Source: Shuttleworthella satelles DSM 14600 (GTDB lineage: Bacteria > Bacillota > Clostridia > Lachnospirales > Lachnospiraceae). From it: a DNA stretch of 64,000 nucleotides. The notes beneath the pieces are model-generated. The model did no database searches. It was not told the origin of the DNA and saw only the letters and a program-made list of their open reading frames with translations. Location of the stretch: NCBI RefSeq assembly GCF_000160115.1, contig NZ_GG665867.1, forward strand, positions 124,001 through 188,000. Direction: 5' to 3'. The translations under genes were made by a program, and so were the position numbers. Below, one piece after another: positions 32,914-40,746 of this stretch. Position 1 is the stretch's first letter; each line of letters opens with the position of its first letter.

Positions 32914-35187
32914 ATGGATTACAACGCAAAATTATTAGAACTCGATGATTTTTTCGGTAATTGGGTCAGGAATACCTCGGCATTTCCGGGCCAGGAATAT
33001 GCAAAACTCACAAATTCCCTCTATCCCTATAAGGAGCTCTTTTCGCCTATCAAAGTCAACAAAACGGTTATTAAAAACAGAGTTGTCATGGGGCCAATGG
33101 GAAACCTCATGATGTGCGAAGAAACCGGCCGTCCGAATCAAAAAATGCTCGAGTACTTCTTTGCGAGGGCGAAAGGAGGGGTAGGTCTTCTTACAACCGG
33201 TCTGATTCCTGTAAGCCACGGAATTGATCCTACCGTGACTGAGGCGGGAGACAGAAGTATGTTCCCGAGAATCGACAAGTACAGAACGGTATTCGCCGGG
33301 TGGAGAGATCTGGCCCAGGGAGTTCACGCTTACGGCTCCAAAATGTTCGTCCAGATCACACCCGGGCTGGGAAGAGTCGGGCCTCCGACTTGCTTTATAA
33401 CAAAGCATAAGCTTCCAAGATCCGCATCTTTAAATCCAAACTTCTACATTCCTGAGCTTCCATGTATGAGGCTTACAGATTTCAGCCTGCGAAAAATCGT
33501 GAACAACTGCGGGCAGGCGGCAGCCGACGCGAGAGAAATAGGCCTTGACGGCATATACCTCCATGGACACGAGGGATATCTGCTGGAACAGCTTACAAAT
33601 CCGGCGTTTAACAGAAGGCTTCTGGGACGCTACGCGGATCCCGAGCAATTCGGACTTGAAATCGTCAGAAAAATCCGGGACAGGGTCGGTTCCGACTATC
33701 CTATCATGTACCGCATTGACCTCTCCCTGGCCCTGAATGAAACCTATCGAGAAAAGATGGACACCGTCCCCTCTCTCAGGAAATTCAAGCATGGGCGCAG
33801 CATCCAGGCAACGCTGTCTTATATGAAGCATCTGGTTGAAGCCGGTGTTGATATGTTTGACGTTGACATCGGATGCTATGACAACTGGTGGCTTCCTCAC
33901 CCTCCCGCCGGAATGCCTGCCGGCTGTTTCCTTGATATTTCAAGAATTGCCAGGGAGTACTTCGCTCAGAATAAGATTCTGTCAAATGCCGGAGAAAAAG
34001 TTCCTGTTGTTGCGGTCGGTAAGCTCGGCTATCCGGATCTTGCGGAAAAAGCCCTTCGGGACGGAGACTGCGACATGGTGATGCTGGCAAGACCTCTTCT
34101 CAGCGACGCAGACTGGTGTAAAAAAGCATACAGCGGAAAAGTGAACGAAATTCGCCCCTGTATCGGATGCCAGGAAGGCTGCGTCAATGAATTCATTCTG
34201 GGAGGCCATCCTCAATGCGCCGTCAATCCAAGGACAGGCTTCGAAGACGTCCTCCCAGAAGAGCTTGCGCCGGCAAAAATCAAGAAAAATATCGCGGTCG
34301 CAGGCGCCGGTCCTGCCGGAATTATTTTTGCGTTGACCGCCGCGCAAAGAGGACATAAGGTGACTCTTTTCGAGAAGAGCGCACAGGTGGGCGGCAAGTT
34401 AAATCCGGGAAGCGTACCGAAGATCAAGTTCGACCTGGCAAACTATGTTGATTATCTGAAGCATCAACTGAAGATGGCGGAAGAGAACTGTGATCTAACC
34501 CTGAAATTGAATACAAACGTTGATCCGGATCTTCTCAAAGCAGGAAATTACGACACCATCGTATGCGCCTACGGAACCCGTGAAATCGTCCCGCCTTTTG
34601 AAGGGTTCGATCAAGTCCACTGGGTCCTCGGCGTTGATCTCCTGGATAATCCCTCTCTCATGGGAGACGCTCAGAAGATCGCAGTCATCGGAGGAGGCGT
34701 AGTCGGATGTGAAACCGCTTACTGGCTGAAATACGAATATGGCAGAGACGTGACCGTCGTAGAAATGATGCCCGATTTCATGGAGGGCGTATGCACGGCG
34801 AACCGAGGACATCTGCTCCATTACCTTGAGAAGGGCGGGGTAAAGCTGATGAACTGTGCCAGAGTGATTTCTTTTGGAAAGAATCAGGTGCATATCCTCA
34901 GGAACAGCTCGGCTGCGGTTCCGAACCCCTACAATACCTGGCAGCCCCTGCTGCCCGACAATATTCCCAACCCCCTGGCTAAGAAACCCGGCAATTCCAG
35001 AAACCCTATCACAGTGGACGCAGACCTGGTGGTTTTGGCACTGGGCGGAAAAGCGGATCAGGATCTGTACTTTAACTGTCTTAAGGGCCATCTCGCTCCC
35101 GAGATCCTGAATATCGGCGACAGCGAAAGAGCCGGCAGAGTGCTCGAGGCGGCAAGGGCCGCCTACAGAACAGGCATCCGCGTATAG
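32914..35187 (+). CDS. FMN/Fe-S/FAD oxidoreductase of the 2,4-dienoyl-CoA / 2-enoate reductase family
   Basis: A 757-residue protein; the start MDYNAKLLELDDFFGNWVRN follows GGGGGTAACTTT. The old-yellow-enzyme barrel spans about 30-400 (NRVVMGPMGNLMMCEETGRP, HGHEGYLLEQLTNPAFNRR). A 4Fe-4S site follows with Cys416, Cys419, Cys423 and Cys435 (PCIGCQEGCVNEF). The C-terminal flavoprotein part has two dinucleotide folds (VAGAGPAGIIFALTAAQRG near 462; VIGGGVVGCETAYWL near 590). Relatives reduce enoate or dienoyl-CoA double bonds with NAD(P)H (BaiCD/BaiH, 2-enoate reductase). It is about 90 residues longer than usual, with an insertion near 290-320. First gene of a seven-gene operon with dehydratase-type genes. 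Confidence 0.9.
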   Translation: MDYNAKLLELDDFFGNWVRNTSAFPGQEYAKLTNSLYPYKELFSPIKVNKTVIKNRVVMGPMGNLMMCEETGRPNQKMLEYFFARAKGGVGLLTTGLIPVSHGIDPTVTEAGDRSMFPRIDKYRTVFAGWRDLAQGVHAYGSKMFVQITPGLGRVGPPTCFITKHKLPRSASLNPNFYIPELPCMRLTDFSLRKIVNNCGQAAADAREIGLDGIYLHGHEGYLLEQLTNPAFNRRLLGRYADPEQFGLEIVRKIRDRVGSDYPIMYRIDLSLALNETYREKMDTVPSLRKFKHGRSIQATLSYMKHLVEAGVDMFDVDIGCYDNWWLPHPPAGMPAGCFLDISRIAREYFAQNKILSNAGEKVPVVAVGKLGYPDLAEKALRDGDCDMVMLARPLLSDADWCKKAYSGKVNEIRPCIGCQEGCVNEFILGGHPQCAVNPRTGFEDVLPEELAPAKIKKNIAVAGAGPAGIIFALTAAQRGHKVTLFEKSAQVGGKLNPGSVPKIKFDLANYVDYLKHQLKMAEENCDLTLKLNTNVDPDLLKAGNYDTIVCAYGTREIVPPFEGFDQVHWVLGVDLLDNPSLMGDAQKIAVIGGGVVGCETAYWLKYEYGRDVTVVEMMPDFMEGVCTANRGHLLHYLEKGGVKLMNCARVISFGKNQVHILRNSSAAVPNPYNTWQPLLPDNIPNPLAKKPGNSRNPITVDADLVVLALGGKADQDLYFNCLKGHLAPEILNIGDSERAGRVLEAARAAYRTGIRV

Positions 35188-35219
35188 ATGAATCCCCTAT
35201 GAAAGGATTGACAACAGAA

Positions 35220-35981
35220 ATGAAACACAAGCCAAAGATCTATGCTCTGACCGGAAAGGGCGGTGTCGGAAAGACCTCCGTTTCCGCCGCTCTCGTGAAG
35301 GTTCTGACCGAAAAATATCCCGACAAAAAGATTCTGGCAATCGACGCGGACCCGGCAATCGGCCTGGCAACTGCCCTGGGAATCCGGGCTTCTCTCACAC
35401 TGAATGACATACGAAATGAAATTGTCGCGCATGTAGAAGATGGGAATTCCAAGGCGGCAATGGAACTGATTTCGGAGTCAAGATACAAAATCGCGGAGGC
35501 GATCGTAGAGACAGATTCGTTTGCCTTTCTGGCCATCGGCAGGCCGGAGTCAGCAGGCTGTTACTGCAGAATCAACGCCTATCTGAAAGAGGTCATCACC
35601 ATGGTCGCCGATCAGTTCGACTATGTCGTCATCGACGGGGAAGCCGGCATCGAGCAAATCAACCGAAGAGTCATGGAGAAGGTCACCCACCTGCTTCTGG
35701 TAACCGACACCAGCAAAAAGGGGGTTGAAGTCATCAAAACCATAGCCCGTGTCGCCTCCGGCATGGTCTCATACGACGAACTCGGCGTGATTGTAAATCG
35801 GGTGGAAGACATATCAAGAGTCGATAAGCTCGGCCTGGCGGATCTGAAGCTCCTTGCCGCAATTGCATCGGATCCCATACTGGCTGAATATGATTTCGAG
35901 GGGAGAAGTCTCCTTGAACTTCCCGGTGATTCCGCCGCAGTCAGAGGAGCCGAAAGGGCATTAGAGAATCTTGGAGGCTGA
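35220..35981 (+). CDS. CooC/AcsF-like P-loop ATPase
   Basis: About 253 residues of the MinD/ArsA superfamily. It has a deviant Walker A (ALTGKGGVGKTSVSAALVKV), DADPAIGLATALG and VVIDGEAGIEQINRRV. The stretch ESAGCYCRINAYLKEVI carries a C-x-C pair like that of CooC and AcsF, which use ATP to insert nickel into CO dehydrogenase or acetyl-CoA synthase. An earlier ATG at 35199 is possible, but the ATG of MKHKPKIY has an AAAGGA upstream, though far (12 bases). Two bases separate its stop from the next gene. Here it may mature the dehydratase subunits or the ACS-like protein of the same operon. Confidence 0.8.
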   Translation: MKHKPKIYALTGKGGVGKTSVSAALVKVLTEKYPDKKILAIDADPAIGLATALGIRASLTLNDIRNEIVAHVEDGNSKAAMELISESRYKIAEAIVETDSFAFLAIGRPESAGCYCRINAYLKEVITMVADQFDYVVIDGEAGIEQINRRVMEKVTHLLLVTDTSKKGVEVIKTIARVASGMVSYDELGVIVNRVEDISRVDKLGLADLKLLAAIASDPILAEYDFEGRSLLELPGDSAAVRGAERALENLGG

Positions 35982-35983
35982 AT

Positions 35984-37204
35984 ATGAAAGATCTGAAACA
36001 TATGATTTTCTTCGAGAAAGTCCTCGAAAGCGCCCACAACGACCTGGTCAGACAGGCCCGGGAAAAAGACGGAAAAATTGCCATCGGCTATACCTGCTTC
36101 CATATTCCGGAGGCGATTCTGAATCTGCCCGGATGCTTCTCGGTTCGACTCCGCGCTCCTTTTATGGGGTCCACCGACATTGCGACCTATTATCTGGCCA
36201 GCAGCTCATGTGAATTCTCCAGGGCGCTTCTGGAACGGGGCATTGAGGGCGGATACCGTTTCCTCGATGCCATTGCGGGCGTGGATATCTGCGAGTGCAT
36301 GAACCGCTGTTACGAAAACATGGAGCTTCTCGGCTGCGTAGGGGAAGGAAACGACAAATTCTTCCTGTCCTATATTGACGTTCCCGGAAAAGACGAGGAG
36401 ATTTCGGTCGATCACGTCACAGAGCAGCTGCAGAGGAAACTGCTGAAGCCCCTGCATGTAAACTACGGCATCGACATATCCGATCAGGCTCTGCGCAAAG
36501 CGGTCGAAGATCACAATGAAATCTGCGATCTGATCACGGAAATCGGCAACTTCAGAAAGCTGGATCCCGCTCCAATCACGGGAGCTGAATTTCACAAAAT
36601 CTGTCTTGCCACTTATGTCTGTCCCCAGTATCTGATCAAAGACAAACTCAAGGAGACACTGGAAGAAATCAGGACAAGAGCGGCAGATGAGAAGAAATTC
36701 AGGGCAAGGCTTGTAATTGTAGGCGGAGAGATCGACGACCCCGAAATGATTGAGCTCTGCGAGGAAAGCGGAGCGCTGATTGTGGCGGATCGTTTCTGCT
36801 ATGGTTCCATTCCGGGGAGACAGAGAATCGAACTGAATGACAGGGAAGACGCACTCTCCCAGATTGTAAGGATCAATATCCGGCAGACCTCCTGCCCCAG
36901 GTATATTACGGACAATAAGATTCTCTACCGGCAGGAAGAGGCGAAACAGCTGGCCAAAGACTACCACGCAGACGGCATTATCTATGAACAGATGAAGTTC
37001 TGTACCTACTGGTCCTATGAGAGAACCCTGCAGAGCCATGTGCTGGCTGAGGAGTACGGGATTCCCACCCTTTCCATTGACAGGCCTTACCGGGCAGGGG
37101 CATCCGGTCAGCTCAAGACAAGAGTGCAGGCATTTGTCGAGAGTCTGGAGATCAAACAGATCAAGGCGAGAGCCGCAAAGAGGGAGGCTCAACATGTTCA
37201 ATAA
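35984..37204 (+). CDS. 2-hydroxyacyl-CoA dehydratase / benzoyl-CoA reductase-type subunit (HgdB/BcrC-like)
   Basis: A 406-residue protein of the family that binds a 4Fe-4S cluster and works with an ATP-dependent activase. Recognisable elements are IAIGYTCFHIPEAILNLPGC at the N-terminus, SSSCEFSRALLERGIEGGYR with a cluster-type cysteine, AGVDICECMNRCYENMELLG, and near the end GIIYEQMKFCTYWSYE, where a third ligand cysteine is expected. The enzymes remove water from 2-hydroxyacyl-CoAs or reduce aromatic acyl-CoAs by single-electron steps. Substrate here unknown. The start overlaps a GGAGG within the end of the ATPase gene, and its last 11 bp overlap the next gene. Confidence 0.88.
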   Translation: MKDLKHMIFFEKVLESAHNDLVRQAREKDGKIAIGYTCFHIPEAILNLPGCFSVRLRAPFMGSTDIATYYLASSSCEFSRALLERGIEGGYRFLDAIAGVDICECMNRCYENMELLGCVGEGNDKFFLSYIDVPGKDEEISVDHVTEQLQRKLLKPLHVNYGIDISDQALRKAVEDHNEICDLITEIGNFRKLDPAPITGAEFHKICLATYVCPQYLIKDKLKETLEEIRTRAADEKKFRARLVIVGGEIDDPEMIELCEESGALIVADRFCYGSIPGRQRIELNDREDALSQIVRINIRQTSCPRYITDNKILYRQEEAKQLAKDYHADGIIYEQMKFCTYWSYERTLQSHVLAEEYGIPTLSIDRPYRAGASGQLKTRVQAFVESLEIKQIKARAAKREAQHVQ

Positions 37205-38945
37205 ACGAAAAAGCAGGCTTCCTGCGCTGATGGAATACCTGAGAGGAGCAGCCGCAGACATCCCATATATGGTCAACGATATGAAGGCTGCCGTACCCGT
37301 GATCACAAACTACATAAAAGAAAACAAAGAAACCCTGAAGACGCAGGCGGCGGAGGACGCAAGGCACTATCTCAAACCGAGATTCCGCCTTCATATTGAA
37401 GGAAAGGGCGACTACTATACGGAGGGCTACCGGTCATTTAATCAAAGAGAATGGAAAGGGGTCAAGGACACCGCCTATGATTTCAGACGATGGCTGAAAC
37501 TCTACGGCTATATGCTTGCGACCTTAGGCACTCACCCCTATGCCCTCATGAAGGCCTTCATCAGATACCCCTGGATGGCAAGCTATCTCACCGCCGCGAA
37601 CATGATGGATCGGCACAAGCTCGGTCTCAGAGGCAGGCAGCTTCGATACACGGAAGAACAGTTCTTCGGTGTCATCCACAACTCCGTTGAAGTGATTCTC
37701 CACATCATTGAGCGGGACGCCAACCTGCACAGCCCCAACAACAGGAGAGCCGCAAGACTCAGAGATAAGACAGTCATGTTCGACGAAATGACTCCCTCCA
37801 TTATCATGGCCGGATTTCCGGACCTTGACTGGATTGATGTCGCCATGTCTCCCGTCTGCCTTCCGGGAGAAGTGGATCAGTTTGCCAATATTTACTACGT
37901 AGACGCAGCTGAACGGCAGGGACTGGCAGCGGATGTATGTCCCCTCCCCTCCGCGGAAGTAGGATGTGCCATTGTTGATGATTATCCCCGCGTGGGATCC
38001 TCCTTTGTGACAAGCTCCATGCCCTGTGACGGCTCCATCGGCGCCGCTCTCTTCACCGGCAGATACTTCCATGATCTTCCGCGATTCGCGCTCACGCCTC
38101 CGCAGCGTTTTAACGAGCCCGAGACACTTGCGTATGCGGTGAAAGACGTTCGCAACTGCATCCATTTCATCGAAAGGACCTATGGCGTCAAATGGAACTG
38201 GGATCGTTTCTGGGAAAAAGCCAAGGAATACAACCTCACAACGCAGTGCATGCTCGATAAATGGGATGTCAACTGCACGCCCTATCCCCAAGTGACAGGA
38301 AGCGCCCTCTCTCTCCAGCGAGAATATGAATTCCAGACTGCGGGATGTCTGGATCCCTATATGACCAGTCAGGATCTTAAGGTCACGGATATGATGCTTC
38401 AGGGATACGAAGAAGATAAGCTGGCAGACAGACGCGATTACAAATACCGGGCTATCGTATGGTGCTGTCCCGCCCACTACTATACGCACTTTACGACCTG
38501 GGCCGAACAGGTATGGGGGATCAAAACCCTGGTCGATATGGAGAGTATGCTCAGCCACCACTTCTACCACATCGGCGAAAAGGACGCGGCTCTTGCGGAT
38601 ATTGCAATGGCCTATGAACGCATGATGATGCGATCCCACTCTAACGGAGGATACGCAAACGCTCTGGATGAGTGCTGGAAAATGTGTGAGAAATTCAACG
38701 CGAACATCGTCATTATGTACGATCACGTATCCTGCAAGAACTTCGGCGGGCTTCACGGCCTCTTCGAAGATCAGGCCCGGGAAAGGGGAATCCATCTGAT
38801 CTGGGTATCCCATGACCTTATGGATCCGCGCACGGTCTCAAGAAAAGCGATGAGAGATGCCGTCAACAAGTACATGGTCAATGTGTTCCGGGAAACGCCT
38901 CTGGATCCGACCTATGCTGACTATTCAGATGAACTCACCTGGTAA
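37194..38945 (+). CDS. Large 2-hydroxyacyl-CoA dehydratase / benzoyl-CoA reductase-type subunit
   Basis: A 583-residue partner of the preceding subunit; the start MFNKRKSRLPALMEYLRGAA follows GGGAGG and overlaps the previous gene. After a 130-residue N-terminal extension the dehydratase fold follows: MAGFPDLDWIDVAMSPVCLP, SMPCDGSIGAALFTGRY, VWCCPAHYYTHFTTWAEQ and MYDHVSCKNFGGLHGLFEDQ. Cysteines in these four places are candidates for cluster ligands. It is clearly longer than typical HgdA or BcrB subunits (about 400-480 residues). Together with the 406-residue protein it would form the heterodimeric catalytic unit. Confidence 0.85.
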   Translation: MFNKRKSRLPALMEYLRGAAADIPYMVNDMKAAVPVITNYIKENKETLKTQAAEDARHYLKPRFRLHIEGKGDYYTEGYRSFNQREWKGVKDTAYDFRRWLKLYGYMLATLGTHPYALMKAFIRYPWMASYLTAANMMDRHKLGLRGRQLRYTEEQFFGVIHNSVEVILHIIERDANLHSPNNRRAARLRDKTVMFDEMTPSIIMAGFPDLDWIDVAMSPVCLPGEVDQFANIYYVDAAERQGLAADVCPLPSAEVGCAIVDDYPRVGSSFVTSSMPCDGSIGAALFTGRYFHDLPRFALTPPQRFNEPETLAYAVKDVRNCIHFIERTYGVKWNWDRFWEKAKEYNLTTQCMLDKWDVNCTPYPQVTGSALSLQREYEFQTAGCLDPYMTSQDLKVTDMMLQGYEEDKLADRRDYKYRAIVWCCPAHYYTHFTTWAEQVWGIKTLVDMESMLSHHFYHIGEKDAALADIAMAYERMMMRSHSNGGYANALDECWKMCEKFNANIVIMYDHVSCKNFGGLHGLFEDQARERGIHLIWVSHDLMDPRTVSRKAMRDAVNKYMVNVFRETPLDPTYADYSDELTW

Positions 38946-38971
38946 GAGAGCAGAAAGGACAAAGTGTCGAT

Positions 38972-39772
38972 ATGAAATATTTTGGAGGATGTGACGTAGG
39001 CTCAACCTACACAAAGACCGTGATTTTAGACGAACAGGGCAAGATGGTCGCTTCAAATACCATCAAGAGCAAAATCAACAGCCGTGAAAGCGCCGAGCTG
39101 AGTTTAAAAAATGCTCTGAATGACGCCGGATTGAAAGAAATCTCAGACCTTTCATACCTGATCGGAACAGGCTACGGAAGAAACAAGGTCCCTCAGGCTC
39201 AGGAAAACATCAGTGAGATCAGCTGTCATGCCATGGGCGTTCACATTACGAATCCTGAGGTAGAGGCAATCATTGATATCGGCGGACAGGATGTCAAGGG
39301 AATTGCCGTAGACTCCGACGGAACAGTAAAAACCTTCGCGATGAATGACAAGTGCGCGGCCGGAACAGGCAGATTCTTTGAGTCTATGGCGAATGCCTTC
39401 GAAGTCTCGCTGGATGAGTTCTCAAAACTGAGTCTTACTGCCAAAAATGTGATTCCCATTACAGCACAGTGCACGGTATTTGCGGAATCCGAAGTCATTA
39501 CCCTGGTGGGAGAGGGACAACCCAGAGATGAAATCGCGGCCGGAATCCAGCAGGCTGTCGCCAAGCGATGCTTTGTCATGGCGAAAAAGGCAGGCGCAAA
39601 GAATTCAATCACTCTCACCGGCGGCTGCGCCAAGAACGAGGGCTTAAAGCGCGCGATTGAGAAGGTTCTGCGGATCAAAGTCATCGACCTGAATATCGAT
39701 CCTCAGTTGATGGGCGCTCTGGGCGCCGCTGAATTTGCCCGCCAGAAAGGTCTGGACAAGGAACTTCTGTAA
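38972..39772 (+). CDS. Acyl-CoA dehydratase activase (BadF/BadG/BcrA/BcrD/HgdC-type ATPase)
   Basis: A 266-residue protein, the standard length of the archerase activators. ASKHA-fold ATP sites: GGCDVGSTYTKTVILDEQGK, IIDIGGQDVKGIAVD and TGGCAKNEGLKRAIE. The two cysteines that hold the bridging 4Fe-4S cluster of the dimer are in NDKCAAGTGRFFESMA and ITAQCTVFAESEVI. It hydrolyses ATP to push one electron at very low potential into the dehydratase or reductase. It follows the large subunit by 26 bp, which supports a complete system. Electrons probably come from ferredoxin or flavodoxin; none is encoded in the window. Confidence 0.95.
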   Translation: MKYFGGCDVGSTYTKTVILDEQGKMVASNTIKSKINSRESAELSLKNALNDAGLKEISDLSYLIGTGYGRNKVPQAQENISEISCHAMGVHITNPEVEAIIDIGGQDVKGIAVDSDGTVKTFAMNDKCAAGTGRFFESMANAFEVSLDEFSKLSLTAKNVIPITAQCTVFAESEVITLVGEGQPRDEIAAGIQQAVAKRCFVMAKKAGAKNSITLTGGCAKNEGLKRAIEKVLRIKVIDLNIDPQLMGALGAAEFARQKGLDKELL

Positions 39773-39857
39773 ATTACGACCGGCGGATCCATTGCAGTTT
39801 CCCTGACGACAGATTCGAAGAACCTGCCCGACACATCAATGAGAAAGAAGACGAAAT

Positions 39858-40025
39858 ATGAAAGATATCATGCGCAAGTTTGAGATACTTCTGGCAGTCC
39901 TCCTGCTTCTCACCGGAATTCTATTCATTGTGTACATCACCAATGCCGATTCAAAGCTGGTTGAATTCATATATGATAAGCTTTGGGAATTCCACCACAA
40001 TAAAGTGGTTGAGGACAAGATTTAA
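39858..40025 (+). CDS. 55-residue single-pass membrane protein within the operon
   Basis: Begins MKDIMRKFEILLAVLLLLTG and contains one membrane helix (about residues 8-28), then a polar tail ending HHNKVVEDKI. It has an ATG preceded by AGAAAGAAGACG, a TAA stop, and just two bases before the next ATG, so it fits the operon exactly. Topology by the positive-inside rule: short basic N-terminus inside, tail outside. Not recognised as a known family. It may anchor or stabilise a complex, or be a small transport or regulatory subunit. Confidence 0.65.
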   Translation: MKDIMRKFEILLAVLLLLTGILFIVYITNADSKLVEFIYDKLWEFHHNKVVEDKI

Positions 40026-40027
40026 CT

Positions 40028-40741
40028 ATGAATGTTTATGACAGCGTCATCAAAGAGACCCGTGAGCTTCTCTCCTCCTATCAAGCCAGAGAGCTTCCCG
40101 TGAGCAAGGGGAAGCCCTGGCCTTTACTCAAAGAAAATGAATTCCTTCTGCAGAGAGATGTCGCCTACGAGCTCGGCATCCGAACCAGGCCCGGTGTCTG
40201 CTACAATGCCGTCACCAGCGACAGCGAGCTTCTGGAGCAGGACCGTATTCTCCTCTACGGGAGAGATCTGCCCGAAATAAAGAATGACACGGTCTTCTCC
40301 AGAATTACCTTCCTTCATATCGATCCCATCGAGGATCCGAACAAGGCCTATCAGACCGTCAGGAGATTGGACTTCACAAGATTCAAGATCATCCCGAAGG
40401 GGTATATGATCCTGTCTTCCAGCATGGAAAACCGCGAGAACATAAGAGTTAGTAAAAAGGCCATCCAGAACGGACTGGACTTCACGACGATCGGAAAGCT
40501 TTTTATTGATCATTACAAAAAAGCAGCTCGCGTGAATCGGGCTGAAATCATCTTTATCACAGAAGAATTGAATGCCATCGGACAGCTGGAGAAGGAGGCC
40601 CGCAAGATCGAAGAAATCACAGATGCCTTCGACCACATCCTGAAAGGTCTTGTTTCCGACTGTGATCTCTGCCCCCTTCATCCCATCTGTGATGAAGTGG
40701 ATGAGCTGAGACAACTGCACTTTCTGAATCGTCTGCCATGA
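40028..40741 (+). CDS. Acetyl-CoA synthase beta-subunit-like protein lacking the A-cluster region
   Basis: A 237-residue soluble protein. My alignment from memory with CdhC/AcsB: ILLYGRDLPEI against the VGPDL region, RRLDFTRFKIIP against the RRVHDFINY region, NIRVSKKAIQNGLDFTTIGK against the W-x-RVSKD block, and RAEIIFITEELNAIGQLEKE against the QVTFYTD block. It ends in CDLCPLHPICDEVDELRQL, a Cys-rich end where ACS begins its Ni-Fe-S A-cluster domain; the rest of that domain is absent. Seen directly: four cysteines, three at the C-terminus. It may bind a metal or CoA thioester. Last gene of the operon; its stop lies 5 bp from the convergent GH43 gene. Confidence 0.65.
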   Translation: MNVYDSVIKETRELLSSYQARELPVSKGKPWPLLKENEFLLQRDVAYELGIRTRPGVCYNAVTSDSELLEQDRILLYGRDLPEIKNDTVFSRITFLHIDPIEDPNKAYQTVRRLDFTRFKIIPKGYMILSSSMENRENIRVSKKAIQNGLDFTTIGKLFIDHYKKAARVNRAEIIFITEELNAIGQLEKEARKIEEITDAFDHILKGLVSDCDLCPLHPICDEVDELRQLHFLNRLP

Positions 40742-40746
40742 TTTTC

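Noticed and set aside
37524-38813. 429-codon minus-strand frame opposite the large dehydratase subunit
   Set aside because: Antisense shadow; composition follows the codon structure of the opposite gene.
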